A DNA stretch of 64,000 bases from the NCBI GenBank assembly GCA_902762305.1, contig CACWNW010000002.1:124001-188000 (forward strand), written 5' to 3'. Below are positions 26,426-35,350 of the stretch, in pieces. How positions within the stretch are numbered: position 1 is the first letter of the stretch; each line of letters opens with the position of its first letter. Below the pieces are notes generated by a model. That model made no database searches, was not told the origin of the DNA, and saw nothing but the letters and a program-made list of their open reading frames with translations. The position numbers and the translations under genes are program-made. This stretch comes from Fibrobacter succinogenes (GTDB lineage: Bacteria > Fibrobacterota > Fibrobacteria > Fibrobacterales > Fibrobacteraceae).

Positions 26426-27466
26426 ATGTTCCTAGACGAAAAATCAATCGAAGTTCGCTCCGGCAAGGGCGGTGACGGCATCTGCAGTTTTCACCGTGAA
26501 AAGTTCGTACCCCTGGGAGGCCCCGACGGAGGCGACGGCGGACGCGGTGGCCACGTGATACTGCAGGTCAACGAGCAGTACTCCACGCTTTTGGACATGG
26601 GCAACGCCCGCCTCTACAAGGCTGGCAACGGACAGCCCGGCGGCGCCAAGCGCTGCACCGGGCGTAGCGCCGAAGACCTTATCGTAAGCGTCCCGCGCGG
26701 AACCATCGTGAAGGATTCCGAAGGACGCATCCTCGCAGACCTGACCGTTCCGGGCCAGAAGTGGATCGCGGCGCGCGGCGGCAAGGGCGGCATGGGCAAC
26801 CAGCATTTCGCAACGCCGAAGGTACAGGCGCCCCGCAAGTGCACGCCCGGCGAAAAAGGCGAAAAGCGCGAACTTTTCCTGGAACTCAAGCTCATGGCAG
26901 ACGTCGGCCTCGTCGGATTCCCGAATGCGGGCAAATCGAGCCTCGTGAACAAGATTTCTAGCGGTCGCCCCAAAGTCGGCGACTACCCGTTTACAACCCT
27001 CGAACCGGTGCTCGGCATCGTGCAGACAAACGGCCACAGCTTCGTGGTCGCCGACATTCCCGGTCTCCTGGAAGGCGCCAGCGAAGGCAAGGGCCTCGGC
27101 CACCAGTTCCTCAAGCACATCGAACGCACGCACACGCTGCTGTTCGTCATCGACGGCTTTGCCGAAAACGCCTACGAACAGTTCAAGGTCCTGAAGGATG
27201 AACTCAAGGCGTTCCATCCGAAACTCGCCGAAAAGACATTCGTTATCGCGCTCAACAAGTGCGACCTCGGAATCGACGACGCCATCAAGGAATTCAAGAA
27301 GCACCGCCAAAAGGTCATCGTCACCTCCGCCGTGACAGGCGACGGCTGCAAGGAACTCGTGCAGGCGCTCGACGAAGCTGTCCCGCACGTGCAAAAGAAG
27401 AAGGTCGGCTGGGAATCGAAGCCTGCCGACAGCGGCAAGAAGGGCGGCTGGGGCAAGAAGGCATAG
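26426..27466 (+). CDS. obgE: GTPase ObgE/CgtA
   Basis: The 346-residue protein has the glycine-rich Obg fold (residues 1-158; GGDGGRGGHV and GGKGGMGNQHF) and a GTPase domain with G1 GFPNAGKSS near residue 167, G3 DIPGLLEGA and G4 NKCD. It acts in late 50S ribosome assembly and stress control. There is no long C-terminal OCT domain, only a short Lys/Gly tail. It is four bases upstream of smpB. Confidence 0.95.
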   Translation: MFLDEKSIEVRSGKGGDGICSFHREKFVPLGGPDGGDGGRGGHVILQVNEQYSTLLDMGNARLYKAGNGQPGGAKRCTGRSAEDLIVSVPRGTIVKDSEGRILADLTVPGQKWIAARGGKGGMGNQHFATPKVQAPRKCTPGEKGEKRELFLELKLMADVGLVGFPNAGKSSLVNKISSGRPKVGDYPFTTLEPVLGIVQTNGHSFVVADIPGLLEGASEGKGLGHQFLKHIERTHTLLFVIDGFAENAYEQFKVLKDELKAFHPKLAEKTFVIALNKCDLGIDDAIKEFKKHRQKVIVTSAVTGDGCKELVQALDEAVPHVQKKKVGWESKPADSGKKGGWGKKA

Positions 27467-27469
27467 CGC

Positions 27470-27943
27470 ATGGCCAAGAAGGAGCAACAGAGCACGCCGG
27501 TCATCATGAACCGGAAGGCATCTCACCTCTACTTCGTCGACGAGACGTTCGAGGTGGGCATTATGCTCATCGGCTCCGAAGTCAAGTCCATCCGCGACGG
27601 CAAATGCACCATCGGCGAAGCCTGGGTCGATGTGGACGAGAAGAAGGACGAGCTTTGGCTCGTGGGTGCCCGCATAGACGAATACCTCTTCGCAAACCAG
27701 TTCAACCATTTTCCCGCCCGCAAGCGCAAGCTCCTCGCCCACGCGCACGAAATCCAGAAAATGCGCAAGGCAAAGGAACTCAAGGGTTGCACCATCGTCC
27801 CGCTAAAACTATACTTTAAGAACCGACGTGCAAAACTCGAAATCGGAATATGCAGAGGCAAAGATCAACGCGACAAGCGACAGGACATAATCAACCGCGA
27901 AGCAAAGCTGGAAATGGATCGCGCCGCAAAGGCACACCGCTAA
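27470..27943 (+). CDS. smpB: SsrA (tmRNA)-binding protein SmpB
   Basis: The 157-residue protein matches SmpB throughout: NRKASHLYF, a GIMLIGSEVKSIRDGK segment, HFPARKRKLLAH, and the C-terminal basic tail KGKDQ(R)DKRQ-like region (GICRGKDQRDKRQDI). It binds the tRNA-like end of tmRNA for rescue of stalled ribosomes. The tmRNA gene itself is not in the window. The last 94 bases overlap the start proposed for the amidase gene. Confidence 0.95.
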   Translation: MAKKEQQSTPVIMNRKASHLYFVDETFEVGIMLIGSEVKSIRDGKCTIGEAWVDVDEKKDELWLVGARIDEYLFANQFNHFPARKRKLLAHAHEIQKMRKAKELKGCTIVPLKLYFKNRRAKLEIGICRGKDQRDKRQDIINREAKLEMDRAAKAHR

Positions 27944-29067
27944 TTCTGGCCTTGTTGCTGGTTGTCGGCTGGACGTTCTCTTTTGCCGACGTTACCGCAG
28001 TCGATGCCGAAGCCTTCTCGAAAAAAATTGGAGCCTCCTTCCACTGGTTCCCCGTACAGAAATCTTTCATCCTGGTCGCAGGCAAGGACACCGCGAAATT
28101 CGCGGTAGGCATCCCCTACGCTTCGGTGAACGGCAGCACCATCGACCTTTCCGCAACTCCGGTACTCGAAGACGGGCACCTGTGGGTTGCCGAAGCCGAC
28201 GCGAACCGCATTTTCCAGAAACCACAACCGGCAAGTAGCAGTTCTACCGCAGCAAGTTCAAGCGCGGCAAAGAAAGCAACCGCGCAGGCAGTCAAGTCTT
28301 CGGCCAGCAGCAAGACTGCCGCCCCCAAGAAAGAGACCGCGGGCACCCGCGAAGTCAAGACCATCGTGATTGACCCGGGCCACGGCGGCAAGGACTCCGG
28401 AGCGCTCGGCAAGAACTCGCAAGAAAAGGACATCGTACTCGCCATCGGGAAACTCCTGAAGAAGGAACTCGAGAAGGCGGGCTTCAACGTGAAGATGACC
28501 CGCGACAAGGACGTGTTCATTGAACTCGGCCAGCGCGCAAACCTTGCAAACCAGTGGGACGGCGACCTGTTCGTGAGCCTGCACTGCAACGCCATCGACG
28601 CCACTCCCGAACGCAAGAAGCAGATCCGCGGCTACCACGTGTACGTGCTGCGCGCCCCCGAAAGCGAAGAAGACAAGGCGATTGCCCGCCGCGAAAACAA
28701 GGTGGCCACACTCTACGGCGAAAAGAACGCGAAGGAAGAGCTCTCCCCCATCGAGTGGTTCAAACTGGAAGCGCGCCTCGAAAAATACAAGCAGAACAGT
28801 TACATGTTCACCGAAGAAATGCTCAAGGCCATGGACGGCGGCAAAATCAAGCGCCAGGCCGGCGGCGTCGGCGGTGCCGGGTTCATGGTGCTGGTGGGCG
28901 CGCTCATGCCCGCAGTGCTATTCGAAATCGGGTTCATCAGCAACCTCGAAGACGAAGCCTACATGATGAGCAAGGCCGGCCAGGCCGATATCGCCGAGCG
29001 CATTTCGAAAGCGGTCAGCACCTACAAGGATGCCGTGCACAGCTACCGCGAAACGCTCGGACGGTAA
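27850..29067 (+). CDS. Exported N-acetylmuramoyl-L-alanine amidase (Amidase_3)
   Basis: The catalytic domain (about residues 170-405) has the zinc ligands of Amidase_3: His in DPGHGGKDSG, Glu in NSQEKD, His in SLHCNA and the catalytic Glu in LFEIGF. A beta-rich N-terminal domain (about 50-115) and a Ser/Ala/Lys linker precede it. It cleaves the amide between MurNAc and the stem peptide in the periplasm. The first in-frame ATG (27850) lies 94 bases inside smpB and gives a 28-residue basic leader (with SRRKG) before the hydrophobic signal core. If that start is wrong, a non-ATG codon just upstream of the signal core must be used. Confidence 0.88.
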   Translation: MQRQRSTRQATGHNQPRSKAGNGSRRKGTPLILALLLVVGWTFSFADVTAVDAEAFSKKIGASFHWFPVQKSFILVAGKDTAKFAVGIPYASVNGSTIDLSATPVLEDGHLWVAEADANRIFQKPQPASSSSTAASSSAAKKATAQAVKSSASSKTAAPKKETAGTREVKTIVIDPGHGGKDSGALGKNSQEKDIVLAIGKLLKKELEKAGFNVKMTRDKDVFIELGQRANLANQWDGDLFVSLHCNAIDATPERKKQIRGYHVYVLRAPESEEDKAIARRENKVATLYGEKNAKEELSPIEWFKLEARLEKYKQNSYMFTEEMLKAMDGGKIKRQAGGVGGAGFMVLVGALMPAVLFEIGFISNLEDEAYMMSKAGQADIAERISKAVSTYKDAVHSYRETLGR

Positions 29068-30129
29068 CTATTCTTCGTCAAGTTTTCTATTAATCAGGTC
29101 CAGGCATTCCTGGAGGATTTCTTCGTACTTTTCCCGATAGAGCGCAGTCGTCTCGGGCGTTCCATCCGCACAGGTTTTGGTCTTCGCAACATAGCCATCA
29201 AACCAGTAATTGGACTCATACTTCAGGCTTATATATTCTAAATCATAATGCTGACCCGGATAATAGGGGTACAGATTTCCGTTCAGAGTCTTTTCTTCTC
29301 GATTAATGATACTATCCAGGAACGCCTTTTTCGCTTCGGGCAATGTATCGTTTTCATCAAGGACCTTCACGATCTTTTCGTACAGTTCCTTCTGCACATC
29401 GGCAAGGACATCGTAAAACAGGGCGAAGGAATCCTGCGGGCAGTTCGTGGTCAGGTCTTCCGGCTGCGCACTGGAGCTAGAACTTTCAGCCACGGAGCTG
29501 GAACTGTGCGTCTCGTAGTATTCCTCTTTTGTAATATAGGCGATTCCATCTTCATCCGCATACGGCTTGTACGTCTTGCCATCGGAGCATTTTAGGTACG
29601 TAACCTGATAATGGGGACAAACACGGTACACAACCCCATAAAGGGGCTCCGATTCGTGAACGGCGCCACACGACAAAAGCTTATCTTCCCACTTGTCCAG
29701 AATCTTTTGCGACACCGTGGTGTCCTTTTTCAGGAATTCCTGCAAATCCGTACATGAATAGTACGGTTCAGACGACACGGGGCACTGCTCCTCTAAAAAC
29801 TGGAACTTAGTACAGGTTATGGAAGGATCCCTAGCCAGCCTAAACAGCTCGGCGCTCGAAGAACTTTCTATCCCTGAACTGGAGGAACTCGCATCGTCGG
29901 ACGAACCTACTCCCAAAGCATCCGACGAAGAAGACTCGGGCACAGCATCGGCAGAATTCGGCTCCGCGGAAGAACTGGTCTGTTGCAAGGCATCAGATGA
30001 ACTTTCCGGATCAGTACCGGAATTAATACCCGTCACGCTGGTCGAAGTATCGGAGTCGCTACCGCAACTTGCCCAGAATAGGCTTGCGATGGTCAAACAG
30101 CTTAAGCGAAAGAACTTGCGAATATTCAT
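29068..30129 (-). CDS. Lipoprotein of unknown function with poly-Ser linker
   Basis: The start is placed at the ATG ending at 30129 because AAAGGAG sits just upstream; this gives 353 residues. The signal ends in a lipobox (FWASC, cysteine near 22), followed by a Ser/Asp-rich linker (about 25-100). The mature part has eight or so cysteines in C-x(n)-C spacings and a second short poly-Ser stretch near 210, dividing it into two regions. No named domain was recognised. Its stop codon is directly next to that of the convergent amidase gene. Confidence 0.75.
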   Translation of the reverse strand: MNIRKFFRLSCLTIASLFWASCGSDSDTSTSVTGINSGTDPESSSDALQQTSSSAEPNSADAVPESSSSDALGVGSSDDASSSSSGIESSSSAELFRLARDPSITCTKFQFLEEQCPVSSEPYYSCTDLQEFLKKDTTVSQKILDKWEDKLLSCGAVHESEPLYGVVYRVCPHYQVTYLKCSDGKTYKPYADEDGIAYITKEEYYETHSSSSVAESSSSSAQPEDLTTNCPQDSFALFYDVLADVQKELYEKIVKVLDENDTLPEAKKAFLDSIINREEKTLNGNLYPYYPGQHYDLEYISLKYESNYWFDGYVAKTKTCADGTPETTALYREKYEEILQECLDLINRKLDEE

Positions 30130-30212
30130 GGCATTCTCCTTTTCCATTTTAATATATATACATTCGTCACCAGGTAGTAATTTGTCAAAAAAAATTTTTT
30201 CATGAACAAATA

Positions 30213-30243
30213 GTAAAAACCGGATGCATATCGCACCCGGTTT
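30213..30243 (-). terminator. Terminator of yebC
   Basis: AAACCGG (30217-30223) pairs with CCGGTTT (30237-30243), with an inner TGC/GCA pair and a loop ATATC. On the minus strand it is followed by TTTTTA. It lies 57 bases after the yebC stop. Confidence 0.65.
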
Positions 30244-30260
30244 CTACATTCTCGTTAGTG

Positions 30261-30288
30261 ATTGCCGCGCACCTTCGGTGCTTGCAAT
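30261..30288. repeat. Palindromic intergenic element
   Basis: Outer arms ATTGC (30261-30265) and GCAAT (30284-30288) enclose a second stem GCACC-TTC-GGTGC (30269-30281). The nested, imperfect palindrome sits between the yebC stop and its terminator. It has the form of a dispersed intergenic repeat, but only one copy was found in this window. Confidence 0.5.
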
Positions 30289-30300
30289 GACACGCAGAAC

Positions 30301-31044
30301 TTATTCGGCATCCATATCGGCTTCGTCGATTTCGGCGTTGTGGTAGACTTCCTGGACGTCGTCGTGGTCTTCGAACTTGTCGATGAGCTTGAGGAGCTTC
30401 ACAGCGTCGTCGTGGCCGAGCTTGACCGGGTCGTTGGCAACATAGGAAAGTTCGGCGCTCATCATTTCGATGTTCGCTGCTTCGAGGGCCTTGGAAACGG
30501 CGTCGAATGCTTCCGGAGAGGTGGAGATTTCATGCACGCCGTCTTCGGTGGACATGTCTTCGGCACCGGCTTCGAGCACGAGGTCCATCACCTGGTCTTC
30601 GGGGTACTTTTCAGCGTCGACGACAATCACGCCCTTGTAGGTGAACGCCCAGGACACGGAACCGGATTCGCCCATGGAACCGTTGTTCTTGTTGAAGATG
30701 TTGCGGATTTCGGCAACGGTGCGGACCTTGTTATCGGTCATGCACTGCACCATGATGGCGATTCCGCCCGGACCGCGTCCTTCGTACAGCGGTTCCGTCA
30801 TTTCGGTACCGGAGTTCGCACCCGTACCCTTGGCGATGGCGCTTTCGATGTTCTTGGTCGGCAAGCTCTGGCTCTTGGACTTGAGAATGGCGGCACGCAG
30901 ACGCGGGTTCGCATCCGGGTTTCCGCCACCGAGCTTGGCAGCGATAGAAATTTCCTTGATAAGTTTGTTCCAAGCCTTGGCGCGAGCGACGTCAGTCTTG
31001 GCTTTCTTGCGTTTGGTGGTGGCCCATTTGGAGTGACCGGACAT
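30301..31044 (-). CDS. yebC: YebC/PmpR-family protein
   Basis: The 247-residue protein begins with the invariant MSGHSKWATTKRKKAKTDVA-type start and continues with ARAKAWNKLIKEI and RLRAAILKSKSQSLP, as in all YebC proteins. Members were described as transcription regulators; recent work links some of them to translation of polyproline stretches. GAGGT lies upstream of the ATG. It is a single gene. Confidence 0.95.
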   Translation of the reverse strand: MSGHSKWATTKRKKAKTDVARAKAWNKLIKEISIAAKLGGGNPDANPRLRAAILKSKSQSLPTKNIESAIAKGTGANSGTEMTEPLYEGRGPGGIAIMVQCMTDNKVRTVAEIRNIFNKNNGSMGESGSVSWAFTYKGVIVVDAEKYPEDQVMDLVLEAGAEDMSTEDGVHEISTSPEAFDAVSKALEAANIEMMSAELSYVANDPVKLGHDDAVKLLKLIDKFEDHDDVQEVYHNAEIDEADMDAE

Positions 31045-31086
31045 AGATTACCTCAAATTATTGCGGTTTTCGTTTTGGTTAAAAAT

Positions 31087-31821
31087 TTATCTTTTCTTCT
31101 TCATGAGACAGCGCTTCTTTTCCTTCGGAGTGAGACTGGGATCGTCGCATTCGTCCTCGTCCCTAGAAGCCTTCTTCTTTTTCTTCTTCGACTTGCCGTT
31201 TTCCTCAGCCATATCCTTCATGCGCTTCTTCTTCTTTTCAGAAACGCTCATGGCGGCAGCTTCCTCTTCGGCGGCTGCCTTCTTACGCTTGAGCGCATTC
31301 AGCTTGCCCTTGTCCATCGGGTCGGCAGAAGCCTTCGTGATTTCGCGTTCGTACTTGCCGTTCCAAATCTTGCCCAGCAGCGAGCCCGAAGACTGAGCGT
31401 CTTGCAGACCCGACTTGGACCAGTCGTCATCGGCCGGAGGCAGGAGCTTGAACTTCACGTTGCGGACAGTAGTCGGTTCGTCATCGAAAAAGAGCATTAT
31501 GTCGAAGAGCCCTACCTGATATTCCTCGCCTTTCACTTCGACGGGATAATCAATGTAGGCCAGCACTGCATAGAGGTCGCCCTCGAAAAGCGCTTCGCGC
31601 AAGGCTTCCGTATCGCCGTTAGGCACACGCACCTCGCCAATCGCCTGGAACGCCCACGGGGCGACATCGACCTTCAGCGAGAACTTGTGGAACCCCTTAT
31701 CGGCTTCCTTCAGCTTGAGAAGTGCTCCAGAGAACGCCTGGAACTTCGGCTTGATGTTGCCTTCCTGTGCGTAGCCGACCATGGCCAGCGCCAGCACAAG
31801 CAATGCTAGAATCTTCTTCAT
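31087..31821 (-). CDS. Exported protein with Lys/Glu-rich C-terminal tail
   Basis: The 244-residue protein has a clear signal peptide (MKKILALLVLALAMVGYAQ) and a beta-rich domain (about residues 20-165; LKVDVAPWAFQAIGEV, FDIMLFFDDEP). The last 75 residues are charged and lysine-rich, with several K runs (up to six in a row), two cysteines and a final KKKR. GGGAGGGAG precedes the ATG. No family was recognised. Such a basic tail on an exported protein could bind acidic polymers or nucleic acid; this is inference. Confidence 0.72.
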   Translation of the reverse strand: MKKILALLVLALAMVGYAQEGNIKPKFQAFSGALLKLKEADKGFHKFSLKVDVAPWAFQAIGEVRVPNGDTEALREALFEGDLYAVLAYIDYPVEVKGEEYQVGLFDIMLFFDDEPTTVRNVKFKLLPPADDDWSKSGLQDAQSSGSLLGKIWNGKYEREITKASADPMDKGKLNALKRKKAAAEEEAAAMSVSEKKKKRMKDMAEENGKSKKKKKKASRDEDECDDPSLTPKEKKRCLMKKKR

Positions 31822-31839
31822 AAACTCTCCCTCCCTAAA

Positions 31840-33380
31840 TTAATTCTTGAAGAACAGCGCCTTCGCAGCCTCGAACATCGGGTCCTTCTCGTCCGGTTCG
31901 CGGCATTCGGTGTAGATACGCACCTTCGGTTCGGTACCCGACGGACGCACGAGCATCCAAGAGTCGTCGTCGAAGATGACCTTGACGCCATCGAGCGTCA
32001 AAAGCTGCTTCACGGTCTTCTCGTTCTTGCCGACCATGACCTTGGCACCCGGCTTCGCGATATCGGCGATAGCATTGACCTTGGCCTTGAGCGGTTCGCC
32101 CACGAGGGACTTGTCCACTTCGAAGCCCGAACGGGTCGGATAGAAGCGGCCATATTCTTCGTAGAGGGCGTCGAGGTATTCACCGAGGTTCTTGCCGGTG
32201 ACAGCCATGATTTCGAGAGCGATGAGGAGGCCGAACTGGGCATCCTTCTCGAGCGTGTTGTTGAGGCCGGAGATACCGTCAGATTCTTCGAACGCCACAA
32301 GAGCCTTCTGCTTGGCATTGCGGCTGAGCCACGGGCGGAAGTTCTTGAAGCCCACCGGAGTTTCCATCACGGGCACGCCGAGCTTTTCGGCAATGATGTT
32401 CACGAAGTTGGAGGTCGCGACGGACTTGGCCACGCAGCCCTGTTCCTTGCGCCAGGTAGCCATGTAGTGGAACGCGATGGCACCGAACTGGTTCATGTCG
32501 ATTTCGCGCGTGCCGTCGCCTTGCGGACCTTCTCGAGGTTCTTGCTGGACGGTTCCGGGGCGATGCCGCCGAACAGGGAGTCATCCTCGTTGCGGAGCGT
32601 GATGAGGCATTCCGGATTGTCGAGCAGCGCAGCCGGGCGGCGGCGGGTAGAGCCGTGCACGTGGTCGCACACGAGAGTGAGGCGGCCCTTCTTGATGAAT
32701 TCCTTGATGCGGTCGAACTTGATGGTTCCCTGCTTCACGAGGAATTCCTTGTAAATCTTGAGGGAGTCGATGATTTCCCAGTCAACCTTGCCCACCGGTT
32801 CAAACTTCCAGGTGGCCATCATCTCGTTAGAGAGCTTCGTGATGACGTTCGTGATTTCCGGACCGGCAGGACCGCCGTCGGCCGGGTTGAACTTGATACC
32901 GTTGTAGTGGCTCGGGTTGTGGCTCGGGGTCATGTTGATGGAGCAGGCGGCACCGAGCATCTCGATAGCGGCGCTGAATTCCGGAGTCGGCATTTCGCCA
33001 CCGTAGTAGACCTTCACGCCGGCCTTCGCAAACTGGTCGGCAACGGCCTCGCAGAATTCGTGACCGAGCAAGCGGTTGTCGTGGCCAACGACCACGCCAC
33101 GCTTCTGGAGTTCGGCAAAGTCCTTCACGCCGAGAGCGGCAAAGAGTTCGGGAGTAGCTTCCTTGTAGAGGCGCACGATGGCGGCACCCACGACCTGCAG
33201 ATTGCGGAGCGTAAATTCGGACCCGATTTCGCCACGCCAACCGGAAGTTCCAAAGCTCACCTTGGCGCTTTCCTGGGAGGTCAGTGCGACCTGCTTCACT
33301 GTTTCAACCAGGTTCATATCGGTAGCCGGGTTGAATTCGGGGGACTGAATCTTCTTCCAAATCTGGGTAATGTTTTCCAT
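31840..33380 (-). pseudogene. Phosphoglucomutase/phosphomannomutase gene broken by an internal deletion
   Basis: Two overlapping frames make up one alpha-D-phosphohexomutase. The first (32493-33380, 295 codons) has the active-site serine loop MTPSHNPSHYNGIKFN and ends out of frame after NLEKVRKATA. The second (31840-32496) resumes with DGTREIDMNQFGA when read upstream of its ATG and carries the substrate loop RPSGTEPKVRIYTE. Between NLEKVRK and DGTREID the family normally has about 25 residues that include the metal-binding DPD(A/G)DR loop; they are missing here and the frame shifts. The enzyme should be inactive unless this is an assembly or sequencing error. AAAGGA precedes the ATG at 33380. 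Confidence 0.8.
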
Positions 33381-33485
33381 ATCGGTTCCTTTTGAGTTTT
33401 AACGCGGAAAATTTAGAAAAAACAAGGCAACAAAAATGGTCCTAAATCGTTCTCCCCGCACCAATCTCACCCTAATATCTGATTC

Positions 33486-34598
33486 TTATTTGTCGCGGGC
33501 CTTCGCGTAATCGAATTCAAACTTTTTGTACTTCACTTGGAGCTTCGCTATTTCGATATTTGCGTAAAATACGAATCCCGACGACTCCAACAAATCATCA
33601 ATCAAGAGACTCTTTATGCCGGTCCTCAAACGAATTGCATAAGAACTGGAAAGATTTTCAAGAACTGTAAAATCATACGCGATTCCCACGTCAATCATCA
33701 CAGTCGCCTGGTCCTTTATTGTCCCACTTTCTCCCTTATCGGAAAGCGAGGCCATCTGCACTCCGAAACCTGCATAAGGCTTCAAAATCATGCCCGTCGA
33801 AACATTCGGAGCAGCCCCCAGATAAAATTCTAATCCGCCAGAAACGATTTCGTACGAATCTTGATTCGGGATATCGTGAAAGGCTCCAAAAACCTGCATC
33901 CCAAACATGAACAATTTGTAAACGATCCCCACATCAATTATAGCGCCCTTTCCGCAGTCTATATCATTCCAAAAACTGCCAATCGGCACATTGAACTGGA
34001 AGCCGACAGAGTAGCTAGTGTAATTACCATAGTCATACCCTTCCTTTTTCCAAAAGCGATGGACTAAAAATTTCAGTTGTTCATCCTTGTCTAAATCCTT
34101 GGCTAGGCGGTCTATCATCTCCGTCAATTGATTCTGGTCCACATTCATGAGCCGCGCCATTATTACACGCACGAACGCTCGGTCGCTCGCATTTTCAATT
34201 TTCAAGAGTTCCTCTTCAAGTTTACCGGCAGCATTCATCTCCTTGATGCACTTGAGAAGTTCCGAATAGAGCTTATCCACAAAAAGTGAATTGGACAAGT
34301 ATGCGGCAATCGAATCCGGATTTGCGACAAAGGCAAAATCCCTCTCCAAGAACTTCATCATGATAACTTCGACATCACGGAACACCGGCTTGCCATACCC
34401 GGAACTATCCCTGAACGCCATAATGTCTTTTTCAATCTGCGCCAGATCATTGAATCGATGATCTTCGACCGCCTTCGTCGCAGCATTCCTGAATTCCAGT
34501 ACCACCCTAGACCTGTCAACTTCATCAGCGTAGGTTGTCGCATTCGACACAGGCGCAAGCGTCAACAATAGAACTAGCATTACAAATAAATGTTTCAT
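33486..34598 (-). CDS. Exported protein with helical N-terminal and barrel-like C-terminal half
   Basis: The start at 34598 (MKHLFVMLVLLLTLAPVSNA) gives a standard signal peptide; an in-frame start 13 codons earlier would put extra hydrophobic residues before it. The 370-residue product has a helical region (about 25-190, Asp/Glu/Lys-rich) and then alternating beta strands (about 200-350; YSVGFQFNVPIG, GLEFYLGAAPNVSTG, AYDFTVLENL). It is the last gene of a four-gene run of exported proteins on this strand. No family was recognised. Confidence 0.7.
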   Translation of the reverse strand: MKHLFVMLVLLLTLAPVSNATTYADEVDRSRVVLEFRNAATKAVEDHRFNDLAQIEKDIMAFRDSSGYGKPVFRDVEVIMMKFLERDFAFVANPDSIAAYLSNSLFVDKLYSELLKCIKEMNAAGKLEEELLKIENASDRAFVRVIMARLMNVDQNQLTEMIDRLAKDLDKDEQLKFLVHRFWKKEGYDYGNYTSYSVGFQFNVPIGSFWNDIDCGKGAIIDVGIVYKLFMFGMQVFGAFHDIPNQDSYEIVSGGLEFYLGAAPNVSTGMILKPYAGFGVQMASLSDKGESGTIKDQATVMIDVGIAYDFTVLENLSSSYAIRLRTGIKSLLIDDLLESSGFVFYANIEIAKLQVKYKKFEFDYAKARDK

Positions 34599-34639
34599 CG
34601 TCACAAAAATAAAAATTCCCCCTATAACAAAAGACAAAT

Positions 34640-35350
34640 CTACGGCAAGTCGAAATGCTCTAGCGGCAATTCCGAAGCATCCAACTTCAGGGGCTCATAG
34701 CCCTTGAAACCCATGACATTCCTGTGGTACGTGATGGTATAGACCGGCATATCCAGCGGGAAAATCATCTCGTTAATAAAGGTCCCATGTGCAGGCGTAC
34801 CGACGCTCCTTTCTTCGAACTCCGCATGGATTTTCTTCGATTCCTCCGGCATCAGTTTCCGGTGAACGACAGCAGGGTCCGGTGTTTCCAAAAGCGAATC
34901 GCCGGAATAATAGATGTGCAATTCTTTGCCAATCACCTTCGTGAAAACAGCCCTGAAGAAGGCTTCGTCAACAAGGTAGTCTATCTTATTGACATCGTGC
35001 CAGCCGTCTATTCTCCAGACGCATTTTGCATCGAAAGTTCCCTCCTTCGAGGGTTCAATCGACACGCCGACATCCCCGCACAATTCCATCGGAAGGACCC
35101 GTTTCTTTGCGTTCGTCCCGTTGACAGCGCCGACAAGCAGGTCCTTGTTCCCGTAGCCATCCCGCAGGTACAGGTTCTCGTTTGTACGTACCACCACGCC
35201 GAGTTCCCAGTAGAACTGCAATTTCACGTTTTCCGATGTCAGCAAGCCACCAGCCGGCGTAAAGCCGTCACTGACTTTCGTGCGCGGCAACAGCACATAG
35301 CACGAGGCAAGCGAGAGCGTTATCAACAGCAGAAGGATCCTCATTCGCAT
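34640..35350 (-). CDS. Predicted lipoprotein of unknown function
   Basis: The 236-residue product has a short lipoprotein signal (MRMRILLLLITLSLASC) and a beta-rich mature part with two cysteines (ELCGDV, AKCVW). Its start overlaps the end of the preceding gene by ten bases, which points to coupling. No domain was recognised. It belongs to the operon running from 36700 to 33486. Confidence 0.7.
   Translation of the reverse strand: MRMRILLLLITLSLASCYVLLPRTKVSDGFTPAGGLLTSENVKLQFYWELGVVVRTNENLYLRDGYGNKDLLVGAVNGTNAKKRVLPMELCGDVGVSIEPSKEGTFDAKCVWRIDGWHDVNKIDYLVDEAFFRAVFTKVIGKELHIYYSGDSLLETPDPAVVHRKLMPEESKKIHAEFEERSVGTPAHGTFINEMIFPLDMPVYTITYHRNVMGFKGYEPLKLDASELPLEHFDLP

Noticed and set aside
31840-33380. 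Two separate intact genes for the phosphohexomutase halves
   Set aside because: Each half lacks parts that the other has, and a conserved loop is missing at the join; one broken gene explains this better.
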